From Anaerobutyricum hallii (GTDB lineage Bacteria; Bacillota; Clostridia; Lachnospirales; Lachnospiraceae), in the NCBI RefSeq assembly GCF_900209925.1, contig NZ_LT907978.1, positions 1,237,219 through 1,301,218 on the forward strand: a stretch of DNA of 64,000 nucleotides. Reading direction: 5' to 3'. The notes under the pieces were generated by a model. The model was given only the letters and a program-made list of their open reading frames with translations, did not search any database and had not been told where the DNA came from. Numbering within the stretch: the first letter of the stretch is position 1; each line of letters begins with the position of its first letter. This document shows positions 1 to 7,440 of the stretch, piece after piece. Both the position numbers and the translations under genes were made by a program.

Positions 1-276
1 GAAGTTTTTGAACAGCCTGTTGAAATGTATAATTTATTAGAAAACCAGTTAATAAAAGAAGAGGCGGAAGAATTTTTAAATACTCTGATTAAGGGATTAA
101 AATATCCTTACCGGGAAGTTATTTATCTTCAATATCATAATAAGTTAAATAGCCGCCAGATTGCAGAACTTCTTAGGACCAGTCCTGCGAATGTAAGAAA
201 AATTTCAAGTCGGGCGAGAGAACAGCTGAAAAAAGGGATGCAAAAGAAAGGATATACTTGTGAATATGGATTTTGA
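1..276 (+). CDS. RNA polymerase sigma-70 family factor, C-terminal fragment (region 4)
   Basis: The frame is open from base 1, so this is the 3' end of a gene whose start lies outside the window. The visible 91 residues contain a sigma region 4 helix-turn-helix: the stretch around LKYPYREVIYLQY and the recognition-helix region SRQIAELLRTSPANVRK contact the -35 element in this family. It probably belongs to the ECF or a similar small sigma class, but the sigma-2 domain is not visible. Its stop overlaps the start of the next gene by 17 bases, which suggests translational coupling to a membrane protein that may act as its anti-sigma factor (inference). Confidence 0.8.
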   Translation, partial: EVFEQPVEMYNLLENQLIKEEAEEFLNTLIKGLKYPYREVIYLQYHNKLNSRQIAELLRTSPANVRKISSRAREQLKKGMQKKGYTCEYGF

Positions 277-925
277 AAAATTATTGGAGCAGGAAGCGAG
301 GAAGGCTGCCAGACAGGATTATGAAGAGGTAACAGAAAAAACAAAAGATTATTCTTACAAATATTCCAAAGCGTTTATCCAGAAAATGAATGGAGTGATT
401 CATGAGGAAAAGAAAAAGGCAAAGAAGAAAAGACGATGGTATATTTTACTGGTGGCAGCGATTATTTTGATATTGAATGCAGGAATTGTTCTAGCAAACG
501 ATGATTTGAGAGAAAAAGTGGGAGAGCTTATCATTCAGTTTTTTGATGATAATGTTCACATACGCAGTTCTAAAGAAATAGCAGATTCAGAAGAAATATT
601 TCGGCAGATGCATCTTGGCTATGTACCGGAAGGGTATCATATACTATATGAGACAGAGAATCCTACGACTATGTATGATGTTTATTATGAAGGTTCAAAT
701 GATAATTACATTGCGTTTACGCAGGGCTTTAAAGAAAATGTAGATGTACATATTACTTATGATGGGACAGGAAGGAAAAAGATTCGGGTAAATGGAAAAG
801 AAATCTATATGATTAAAGATGGGAACATAACCTCTTATTATTATGAAGATGGAGAATATTTTATTACTCTGTCTGGTACAGAAAAAGAGTCGGAATTAAT
901 AAAAATGCTAAAAAGTTTGAAATAA
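260..925 (+). CDS. DUF4367-type membrane protein, probable sigma-factor partner
   Basis: A 221-residue protein with a charged cytoplasmic N-terminus (about residues 1-58), one transmembrane helix (about 60-80, RWYILLVAAIILILNAGIVL) and an extracytoplasmic C-terminal domain resembling DUF4367 (YVPEGY followed by alternating beta-strand-like segments). It starts at a GTG inside the sigma gene, with AAAGGA about nine bases upstream. Single-pass proteins of this kind next to ECF-type sigma genes commonly sequester the sigma factor. That role is inferred from context; no zinc-binding anti-sigma motif is visible. Confidence 0.65.
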   Translation: MNMDFEKLLEQEARKAARQDYEEVTEKTKDYSYKYSKAFIQKMNGVIHEEKKKAKKKRRWYILLVAAIILILNAGIVLANDDLREKVGELIIQFFDDNVHIRSSKEIADSEEIFRQMHLGYVPEGYHILYETENPTTMYDVYYEGSNDNYIAFTQGFKENVDVHITYDGTGRKKIRVNGKEIYMIKDGNITSYYYEDGEYFITLSGTEKESELIKMLKSLK

Positions 926-1088
926 AGTGTCACACTTTACTTACTTTAATTGTGTCTTGTATAGAGGAAAGAAATTTTGCAGGAAAAGCAAGGAATATGG
1001 TAATTAATGAAATAAAATACATACTGCTATAAAAGATTCCAAGCATTTAATAAAAATGCATATAAATAAAAACTAAAGTGAGGAACAA

Positions 1089-1865
1089 ATGAAATTTGAA
1101 ATAATATATTCCAGAAAAATACGAGATGCAGTAGCTTTTTTTACAATATTTATGTTTATATGTCAGTATGGCTTGACCAGAGAAGATGTGGCAGAGAATT
1201 TTTCAAGAACTGCACCAACCTGGGGATGGTTTGCCTTTTGCGCAGTCATGAGTTTTATTTATATTTTCTTGATATGGGATGATGACTATATTTTATCGGA
1301 GTCTGGGATTATATGCCGAAGGATGATTTTTACTAGAAAGTATACATGGGATGAGTTCCCTTACTGTGGAATTTGTTATAAAGAAGGGGAGGAATCTGAG
1401 AATAAAAAAGAAAAATTCCTATACTTTTCAAAAAAACCGAAATCCCACAGAAAATTTGAGAAAGTGTGTAAAAGAATAGAATATACATCTGAAGTAGAAG
1501 CCATTTTTCAGATATATTGCCTGCATATGGATAAGCCAGACTGGGAGTTTTGGAATGAGGAATTAAAAGAGACACGAGTATGGAATGAAGAAGATTTCCA
1601 TACTTATAAACGGGAAGTTTTCAAAAAAGATATTATACAATCTGTCTATTTTTTACCTGTGCTATGGGTATTAAAATTTGTAGATAATTATTATATTCCT
1701 GTCATATTGATGGGAATAACAGTTTTCATTTATTGCAGCTCATATGCGGATAAATGGGCAGGCAAAATAAAGGATTTAACAAAAGAATATCAGAGAGCGG
1801 CATTACGTCAATTGATAGATGAGAAACAGGAAGGTTATAGAATGACAGAAAGTATTGAGGGGTAA
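1089..1865 (+). CDS. Membrane protein of unknown function (PH-like layout)
   Basis: 258 residues, not recognised. Hydrophobic segments lie at about residues 12-28 and 46-62, followed by a stretch (about 65-150) reading like a bacterial PH-type beta domain (DDYILSESGIICRR, then YTWDEFPYCGICYK). A second hydrophobic pair sits at about 185-215. A GAGG ribosome site precedes the ATG. It is the first of five closely spaced genes (2 to 14 bases apart or overlapping), so it probably belongs to one transcript. No catalytic motif was found. A role as an immunity or sensing protein would be speculation. Confidence 0.55.
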   Translation: MKFEIIYSRKIRDAVAFFTIFMFICQYGLTREDVAENFSRTAPTWGWFAFCAVMSFIYIFLIWDDDYILSESGIICRRMIFTRKYTWDEFPYCGICYKEGEESENKKEKFLYFSKKPKSHRKFEKVCKRIEYTSEVEAIFQIYCLHMDKPDWEFWNEELKETRVWNEEDFHTYKREVFKKDIIQSVYFLPVLWVLKFVDNYYIPVILMGITVFIYCSSYADKWAGKIKDLTKEYQRAALRQLIDEKQEGYRMTESIEG

Positions 1866-1867
1866 AA

Positions 1868-2773
1868 ATGCTTAAGAAAATCATTAAGAAAAGAGCGTAT
1901 ACGGGTAATAAAATAGAAGATAACTTATTATTTGTTACTTTGCAAACGCAAATTGTAGGATTAGATATGAATAACGGATATGAACAGATATTTTTATCAG
2001 ATAAATTATCGAATATGTGTAATTTTTATTATGATAAAGACACGAAACAATTACTTGTCTATAATACATCGGGGCATGCCTATTTATATCAGATGCCGGA
2101 AGGAAAGCGTTTGTCACAAAAACTTTATTTGAGGGCAATGGATTTGGAGCCGGAGAATATTGCACATAAAGGAGATTATTATTGGTATCCAGACACGAAT
2201 TTTTGTCTACGCCGTCTTGATATAAAAGATGGAAGCACAAAGCAGATATTAAAAGATAAGGAACGTAGAGTTGTAAATGTGATACAAGTAGAAGATAAAC
2301 TATATATTTTTACAGATATGAGAAGGAGAATAGAAATAGAAGGTTATGTAAAAATACTCTGCTATCATATCGATGAAAATGGAGATTTAAAATATGAGTT
2401 TGAATGGGGAGAAAGACCGTATGTTTTTATGGGGTATGTAAGAAGAGATTTTGATGGAAAAACAGTAATGGTAGGAGCAAAGACAAACACAAAATATGTA
2501 GGCGATTATTATGTAGCTTTTGAACCGGAAAATAAACGATTTGTGCCAATATATCCTATTACAGATGAGGCATGGGAATTGTATGGACATACAATGCTAG
2601 AGGGAAATAAAATCCTTGCTGCTAATCCCAAATATGTGAAAGTAATAGATATTCCATCAAGAAAAGCTTTGGAAAAATATGAACCAGAAGGAACGATATA
2701 TAGTGCTACTTTCCTAACGAAAAATAAGGGAGCTATTTTTACGGATAGGGGAGTATATGAAATTACATTTTAA
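1868..2773 (+). CDS. Hypothetical protein, beta-propeller-like
   Basis: 301 residues, no recognised family. The sequence alternates short beta strands with tight turns (repeated D-x-K/N-G patterns, for example LYQMPEGKRL, FCLRRLDIKDGSTKQIL, YVKVIDIPSRKALEKYE), which is what a WD40 or YVTN-like propeller looks like. I see no signal peptide and no transmembrane segment. The start follows a GAGGGG ribosome site and lies two bases after the preceding stop. Confidence 0.5.
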   Translation: MLKKIIKKRAYTGNKIEDNLLFVTLQTQIVGLDMNNGYEQIFLSDKLSNMCNFYYDKDTKQLLVYNTSGHAYLYQMPEGKRLSQKLYLRAMDLEPENIAHKGDYYWYPDTNFCLRRLDIKDGSTKQILKDKERRVVNVIQVEDKLYIFTDMRRRIEIEGYVKILCYHIDENGDLKYEFEWGERPYVFMGYVRRDFDGKTVMVGAKTNTKYVGDYYVAFEPENKRFVPIYPITDEAWELYGHTMLEGNKILAANPKYVKVIDIPSRKALEKYEPEGTIYSATFLTKNKGAIFTDRGVYEITF

Positions 2774-2786
2774 AGAGGGGCAATTC

Positions 2787-3473
2787 ATGACTGACGAAGA
2801 AAAGCTGACATTAATACAAAAATATGAAGAGTTACCAGCGGAAGAATTTAAAGAGGACTGTTTTGAAGATTTAAAAAAGTTCGCCTCTGATAAAGATGAT
2901 ACAGTTAAAATTTTTACTGCCAGTGTACTTTCACGTTTTGTAAATACAGCAAAACGGAAGGAAGCCATCGAGATTTTATTGCAATTATGTCATGAAGAAA
3001 ATGAGCTGGTAAGAACAGAAGCTTATGATGCTATAGGTTGCTATTGTGAAAAAAGCGTGGTAAAAAGTCTTGAAAAAGCTGTTTTATCGGAAAAAGATGG
3101 GTTGGCAAGAAGTTATGCAATTGATTCGTGGATTTATGTACAACAGCATTTGTGTACAAACGAGACAGAAGTTATTGGATATTTGAATGCTATATTAGAA
3201 AAGGAACGAGATGATAATTGTATCTTGAATTGTCTGTATGGGAAATATTCTTTCGGAGAGAGAGCTGCTTTGGATGAAATCCTTAATTATATCAAGAATA
3301 CAGATTATCATATACGGTGTAGTGTTTTATCTATCATTCAATTGATTTTGGAAGACGAAAACTGCACAGAAAAATGTAAAAGAAAAATAAAAGCTACACT
3401 TACAAAACTTTTAAAAAGGGAAAAAACAAATGCAGTAAAAGAGCAGGCAGAAGAAGTAATGAGGTGGCTATAA
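2787..3473 (+). CDS. HEAT-repeat domain protein
   Basis: About 228 residues of helical pairs typical of HEAT or armadillo-like repeats: LKKFASDKDDTVKIFTASV, LLQLCHEENELVRTEAYDAI, LNYIKNTDYHIRCSVLSII. Such solenoids bind proteins; no enzymatic motif is seen. I place the start at the ATG at 2787 rather than an upstream in-frame ATG at 2757, because GAGGGG lies just before it and the upstream choice would overlap the preceding gene. The stop TAA shares bases with the next start (TAATG), indicating coupling. Confidence 0.65.
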   Translation: MTDEEKLTLIQKYEELPAEEFKEDCFEDLKKFASDKDDTVKIFTASVLSRFVNTAKRKEAIEILLQLCHEENELVRTEAYDAIGCYCEKSVVKSLEKAVLSEKDGLARSYAIDSWIYVQQHLCTNETEVIGYLNAILEKERDDNCILNCLYGKYSFGERAALDEILNYIKNTDYHIRCSVLSIIQLILEDENCTEKCKRKIKATLTKLLKREKTNAVKEQAEEVMRWL

Positions 3474-3964
3474 TGTGGCATATATGGACCATAGATGACT
3501 GGGAGAAAAATATTGATTTGACCAGAGAAGGGCATCGAACAGGACTCCGGTTACGATTTGATAAAGATATTGACAGCGAAGTTCGCAGAGCTTGTAAAGA
3601 GTTTGCTGTATTTTTGAGGAGAGAATATTTTTTCCCAATCCGGGTAGTTGTTTACATAAGAAATGTTAAGAAACTTATTGCGATGGATGGAGAGAAGGCG
3701 TATGGGACATTTTGGAGTATGTATGATGACTATAATATTGAACCACATATTCGTGTAGCAGCAGGAGACTACATGGACTTGTGCCATAAATGGGGAAAAG
3801 ATAGTGCGTTAACAGCGATACTATCTACGATAGCACATGAACTTACCCATTATTTTCAGTGGATTAATGCATTAAAACTGACACCGATTGGACAAGAGAG
3901 GCAGGCAACAAATTATGCACGATATATACTAGATGAATATGCGGAAACGAGAGAACATCCATAG
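3473..3964 (+). CDS. Putative HExxH zinc metallopeptidase-like protein
   Basis: About 163 residues. The C-terminal half carries IAHELTHYFQW, a classic HExxH zinc-binding motif, followed about 28 residues later by the acidic segment YILDEYAETR, which could provide a third ligand as in SprT-like or ImmA-like enzymes. The N-terminal half is probably an alpha/beta scaffold (RLRFDKDIDSEVRRACKEF). The start is the ATG overlapping the preceding TAA, with GAGGTGG as ribosome site. No signal peptide is present, so it should act in the cytoplasm. The substrate is unknown. Confidence 0.55.
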   Translation: MWHIWTIDDWEKNIDLTREGHRTGLRLRFDKDIDSEVRRACKEFAVFLRREYFFPIRVVVYIRNVKKLIAMDGEKAYGTFWSMYDDYNIEPHIRVAAGDYMDLCHKWGKDSALTAILSTIAHELTHYFQWINALKLTPIGQERQATNYARYILDEYAETREHP

Positions 3965-3977
3965 GGGGAAGAAGTAG

Positions 3978-4415
3978 ATGATGAACGGCAATATTTCAAT
4001 AGAGAAACTATGGTATGATGAAGACTTCTATGAAGTGCAGATTATAATGAGTACGGAGCAAATTCATTGTAAGATAAAGACATATATCGTTGATGAAGAA
4101 ATTAATGCTCTTTCACAAAAAATATTAGATTATGTGAAAAACGATATAGGATTTTACTGGGAGATAGGAGAAGAAGATTCGGATAGCTGCCCTAAAATTA
4201 TCATAGAATCATTTATAAAAGATATATCGGGACATATTGTGTTAAATATATCATGTCAGTTACAATCAATTGAAGAAAATGCAAAATGTAATTATAATTG
4301 CAAGTTCCCGATAAAAACGGAAGTGGGTTTGCTTTATAATTTTGCTAAGCAGCTACCGAAGCTTAATGAACAAGAAGTAGGGATGTATGTTGAGCTTTTG
4401 GAAAGCAAAGAATAG
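3978..4415 (+). CDS. Hypothetical protein, last gene of the five-gene operon
   Basis: 145 residues, cytoplasmic and acidic, with alternating beta strands (FYEVQIIMSTEQIHCKIKTY, IIIESFIKDISGHIVLNIS). It has no recognised domain. GGGGGAAG precedes a pair of adjacent ATGs, so either 3978 or 3981 could be used. It lies 13 bases after the HExxH gene. Small acidic beta-rich proteins at the end of clusters like this are often immunity proteins, but nothing here proves it. Confidence 0.5.
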   Translation: MMNGNISIEKLWYDEDFYEVQIIMSTEQIHCKIKTYIVDEEINALSQKILDYVKNDIGFYWEIGEEDSDSCPKIIIESFIKDISGHIVLNISCQLQSIEENAKCNYNCKFPIKTEVGLLYNFAKQLPKLNEQEVGMYVELLESKE

Positions 4416-4431
4416 AATATTGACAGTCTCC

Positions 4432-4472
4432 AAAAAAGGAGCATATGCAGTATTACATATGCCCTTTCATTA
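4432..4472. terminator. Bidirectional hairpin between convergent genes
   Basis: An inverted repeat (GCATATG, loop CAGTATTA, CATATGC) sits between the convergent ends of the 3978 gene and the YgiT gene. It has A-rich sequence on the left and CTTTC on the right, so it probably ends transcription from both sides. Confidence 0.5.
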
Positions 4473-4482
4473 AAAAATAAAT

Positions 4483-4710
4483 TTATGCTGTTTGTTGATA
4501 ATCTACTACCGCAATTTCAGTCAATACTCCTTTAATTTTTTGAATAATATTTTCAATTTTTTCTAAAGTTTCTCCTGATAAATATTCTTCTCCGCATTGG
4601 GTACATTTTTCACAAGGTACATTTTTTATAATAATATAACAATCATGATAATCAGTCATATACGTTGTTGTAGAAGTTTCAATATTCCCTTTACAATAAA
4701 AGCAAGTCAC
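4483..4710 (-). CDS. YgiT-type zinc finger antitoxin
   Basis: 75 residues with the YgiT/MqsA N-terminal zinc finger: CFYC near the N-terminus and CEKCTQCGEEYL about 33 residues later, four cysteines in two CxxC pairs. Proteins of this type are the antitoxin halves of toxin-antitoxin pairs, usually next to a DUF4258 or MqsR-like toxin. The start is a GTG that overlaps the stop of the toxin remnant on the same strand (GTGA), so the two were translationally coupled. The DNA-binding helix-turn-helix of full MqsA is absent, as is usual in the short YgiT form. With the toxin interrupted it may now be an orphan. Confidence 0.75.
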   Translation of the reverse strand: MTCFYCKGNIETSTTTYMTDYHDCYIIIKNVPCEKCTQCGEEYLSGETLEKIENIIQKIKGVLTEIAVVDYQQTA

Positions 4711-4838
4711 TTATCATTCTCCTTTCTGGTTTTGAAATCAGATTCCCATTTATTAATATCAGGAAAATATGCAGTTATAAGAAACAAATCAGCATCGTGT
4801 TGTCCGATCACTATATGGAGATATTTATCTTTTATGGA
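4707..4838 (-). pseudogene. C-terminal remnant of a DUF4258-like toxin, truncated by the IS element
   Basis: Read on the minus strand, this segment encodes about 42 residues ending just at the YgiT start: YLHIVIGQHDADLFLITAYF, then the PDxNKWExDFKTRKE-type ending. That resembles the C-terminal half of DUF4258 toxins paired with YgiT antitoxins. Upstream the frame runs into the IS605-type end at about 4840 and no toxin N-terminus is found. The toxin is therefore 5'-truncated and very probably inactive. Confidence 0.7.
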
Positions 4839-4892
4839 CGAGAAGACCCAGTCGTAACTATGCTAAGGCTGGGATGAATCGTCCAGTTGGTG

Positions 4893-5327
4893 TTAAGACA
4901 GCTCACTCTTGCGGACATACTTCCTCTTAGGCTGTCCCTGCTTCTTGATATACTCTTCGATTACTTCCAGATTTGCTCCTCCAGTACTGCCAAGATAATA
5001 GCCGTCTGTCCAAAAAGAATCTCCCCACAGATATTCTTTAAGCTGCTCCTTATATTTCTTACGTACCTGTCTTGCACTGACCTGTTTCATCAGTCCGATA
5101 TATCTTGCCAGCTCCTTATCAGGTGGCAGGCTGAACAGCAGGTGCAGATGATCCCTGTCTGCTTTTCCCTCGATAAGTTCTCCGCCCCATCCTTCCAGGA
5201 GATGACGCATCTCGTCTAACAAAAAATCTGCGATCTCATCTGTAATGCACGGCTTACGGTATTTTACAACAAAAACAGCGTGATAGGATAAACTCCATAC
5301 ACGGTGGCGTTCTCTTCTGATCTTCAT
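4893..5327 (-). CDS. tnpA: IS200/IS605 transposase TnpA (Y1 HUH)
   Basis: 144 residues, full length for the Y1 transposase family, which excises and inserts single-stranded DNA at hairpin ends. The HUH motif is DHLHLLFSLPP (His60 and His62), and the catalytic tyrosine is Tyr126 in the helix EVIEEYIKKQG. AGGAGA lies nine bases before the ATG. It diverges from tnpB, the arrangement of IS605 itself. All key residues appear present, so it may be active. Confidence 0.93.
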   Translation of the reverse strand: MKIRRERHRVWSLSYHAVFVVKYRKPCITDEIADFLLDEMRHLLEGWGGELIEGKADRDHLHLLFSLPPDKELARYIGLMKQVSARQVRKKYKEQLKEYLWGDSFWTDGYYLGSTGGANLEVIEEYIKKQGQPKRKYVRKSELS

Positions 5328-5367
5328 GATCCTTGATCTCCTTCCACGAAAATATGTTCTATTGATA

Positions 5368-5396
5368 TTGATAAGTTATCTGTTTTGTGCTATAAT
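5368..5396 (+). promoter_or_regulatory. Promoter for tnpB
   Basis: TTGATA (5368-5373), 17-base spacer, TATAAT (5391-5396), lying between the divergent transposase genes and followed 45 bases later by AAGGAG. Confidence 0.6.
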
Positions 5397-5453
5397 TATA
5401 GCATAAATAAAGCATATTTACAATCGTATGGTTAACTGGAAAGGAGTAAGACT

Positions 5454-7085
5454 ATAGAGTATAAAAGTACATTCACAATCCCATCTGCAAGGATATATAT
5501 GGATGAATTATCTTCTGTAGAGCAGGATATGGTCCGGCTGACTTTTCTCCGGTATAACCGCATGAAGGAATGGTACTATAACCAGTCTTATAATGAAAAA
5601 TATCTGGGGATTCCTTTTGCCGTAGATGGCAAGACAGAGACTGCTCTTCTCAAAGAACATTACCGTGTCTTGTACGGAGGAAAGCTGTCTGATTATTATG
5701 TCACATCCTTGTTTTCTTCTGTCAATGGAATGAGGAAATCCCAGAAGAAATTATTAAAGCTTGCGGAGCAGGAACGGATGCAGCGGCAGGAGAACCGCCG
5801 GGAGAAAGCAGATTCCTTAAAAGAACGCCTTGTGCGGATGCAGGCAGGGAAAGACTGGCTGAAAGCCTTTGGGCGGTATCTTGCTGGGAAAGGAACAGAG
5901 CCAAAAGCCCCGTCTGTACAAAAGCAGGGATTCACTTATTCTAGCGGAAAACTTTTCTATCGTGGAAAAAAGAACCAACTCGTAGAAGCGGAGCCTTTTG
6001 TCTATGAACGGGAACTAGAGAAACGGATCCGGCAGACAAAAGCCCATATCGCACAGATCGAAGACAAGATCCGCCGGACAGATGAAAAAGCTGGCAGGAT
6101 TCCCTCCCGCATCACATTCGGTTCTGAGAAACAGTACAAGAAGAAAGATACCCTTTCCCTTACGGGAAAAGAATTAAGGGCATGGCACCAGGAGCGTGAC
6201 TTTGCAAGAAACCGTATCGTAAACTTCTCCGGTCGTGCTGTTTCCCCAGATGGGAATTACCTCTGTAAATATGATGCAGAGGGGCACACTCTGGAAGTAA
6301 CAATGATCAATGGAGAGAAGATCCTGTTCCATGAAGTTCATTTTCCTTACCGTGGAGAAGAACTGGCACAGTACCTTAAAGAACGGAAAGGCTCTGTTGG
6401 CTATATGATGGAGCGCAAGAAAGACGGGAACGGCAGGGAATATCTTATCTTTAAGGCAGCCCTGACGGTGAAAAAAGACAATCTTAACTACAGTACATCC
6501 GATGGAGTCCTTGCTTACGACTTTAATTATGACCATATCGCATGGGCAGATGTTTCGTCAGATGGAAACCTCATCAAAGCAGGGGTGATCCCGTTTACGC
6601 TGGATGGGCTATCTTCCGGTCATGCAAAAGAAATCTTAGGTACTGCAGTAAAGAAGCTGGTTGCTCTTGCTACAGACAGGAAGAAACCGATCGTCCGGGA
6701 AGACCTTGATTTTGTAAGGAAGAAGGCACAGATGGAATACCGGGAAGATACCGCTGTACTTAAAGTAAACCCGGCGTATACCAGCCTTATCGCTAAAGTA
6801 AAATACATGAAACTAAAGAATCTGTCTATCCATTGTGCCGCAGCTTATGTAATCGGGCGCAGGGGGATGGGATTTTTAGAAAAACTACCATCTTACCTCA
6901 ACTGTCTTGTGCCAAAGACACAGAAAAACCGCTGGAGAACCGTCTTTACCCACGCAAAAAAGGCAGGTCCTTCCTACTTTCGGAAGAATCTGCCTGTATG
7001 GGATAAATGGAAACAATTTGATGCCAATGTACATAACTATAACGAAAACTATTCCTTGTGGAAAGAATCCTATTCCATGCAATAA
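5454..7085 (+). CDS. tnpB: TnpB-family RNA-guided nuclease, variant without zinc ribbon
   Basis: The conventional start is the ATG at 5499 (528 residues). However, AAGGAG at 5441-5446 is placed for an ATA codon at 5454, and the extra 15 residues (IEYKSTFTIPSARIY) look like a TnpB N-terminus, so I annotate from 5454. Numbering from the ATG, the RuvC core shows Asp341 in VLAYDFNYD and Glu401 in KPIVREDLDF. After NPAYTS, where TnpB normally has two CxxC pairs, the zinc ribbon is missing. The segment that usually supplies the third aspartate (D-x-N-A-A-x-N-I) reads IHCAAAYVIGRRG. It may be an active form with a rearranged site, a nuclease-dead form, or a degraded gene; the long intact frame argues against decay. 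Confidence 0.8.
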   Translation: MEYKSTFTIPSARIYMDELSSVEQDMVRLTFLRYNRMKEWYYNQSYNEKYLGIPFAVDGKTETALLKEHYRVLYGGKLSDYYVTSLFSSVNGMRKSQKKLLKLAEQERMQRQENRREKADSLKERLVRMQAGKDWLKAFGRYLAGKGTEPKAPSVQKQGFTYSSGKLFYRGKKNQLVEAEPFVYERELEKRIRQTKAHIAQIEDKIRRTDEKAGRIPSRITFGSEKQYKKKDTLSLTGKELRAWHQERDFARNRIVNFSGRAVSPDGNYLCKYDAEGHTLEVTMINGEKILFHEVHFPYRGEELAQYLKERKGSVGYMMERKKDGNGREYLIFKAALTVKKDNLNYSTSDGVLAYDFNYDHIAWADVSSDGNLIKAGVIPFTLDGLSSGHAKEILGTAVKKLVALATDRKKPIVREDLDFVRKKAQMEYREDTAVLKVNPAYTSLIAKVKYMKLKNLSIHCAAAYVIGRRGMGFLEKLPSYLNCLVPKTQKNRWRTVFTHAKKAGPSYFRKNLPVWDKWKQFDANVHNYNENYSLWKESYSMQ

Positions 7086-7440
7086 AACTTTGTAACTGTT
7101 CACTTATATATGTCACTGAAAACATGGAGCCTGCTGTACCGCTCTCTCGTTTTTCCCCAAGGTTAGGGGACTGGCGGGAAACGGATGGATGCGGCAGGCT
7201 CCCAACAGGAGGAAGCAGATGCTGCAGAGCCGGAAAGCCTGACCCATGCCAAAACAGGCACACCTGTTAAAGTTGGTGATGGTTGGTCTGGACCCATAGA
7301 CACGAGCTAAATCTTGTATACCCCGTAGATTGTAAAGCCGGGGGTTCTCTCTGAAAAAAGATTGCCCTGCAATTTTCTTTTCAGACCGAATCCATGTCGT
7401 AACTATCGTAGATAGTTAAGGCATGGTAGTTCAATGCAAG
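7086..7440 (+). ncRNA. Probable omega RNA / IS right end
   Basis: This is about 355 bases without a gene, between the tnpB stop and the right IS end. It is rich in foldable sequence: GAGCCTGCTG near 7126 can pair with CGGCAGGCTC near 7191, a G/C-rich hairpin lies near 7340, and the terminal hairpin is at 7392-7426. TnpB guide RNAs come from exactly this position and run through the right end into the flanking DNA. The guide would then begin near 7438. This is position and structure only; no RNA family match was possible. Confidence 0.55.

Larger units (their letters stand above)
4840..7438. mobile_element. IS200/IS605-family element (IS605 layout: divergent tnpA and tnpB)
   Basis: The approximate limits come from two related imperfect hairpins at the ends: 4847-4873 (CCCAG ... 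CTGGG) and 7392-7426 (CCATG ... CATGG). Both contain TCGTAACTAT and TAAGGC in the loop, as expected for the subterminal hairpins recognised by Y1 transposases. There are no terminal inverted repeats and no clear target duplication, also as expected. It carries tnpA on the minus strand, tnpB on the plus strand and a structured tail after tnpB. Exact ends are uncertain by several bases. Its sequence has higher GC than the hypothetical genes to its left. Confidence 0.85.

Noticed and set aside
4887-5219. 110-codon plus-strand frame opposite tnpA
   Set aside because: It is antisense to a full-length transposase with intact motifs; the frame is a shadow.
7058-7270. 70-codon frame after tnpB
   Set aside because: It overlaps the structured IS tail, overlaps the tnpB end, and shows no protein features; more likely part of the guide RNA.
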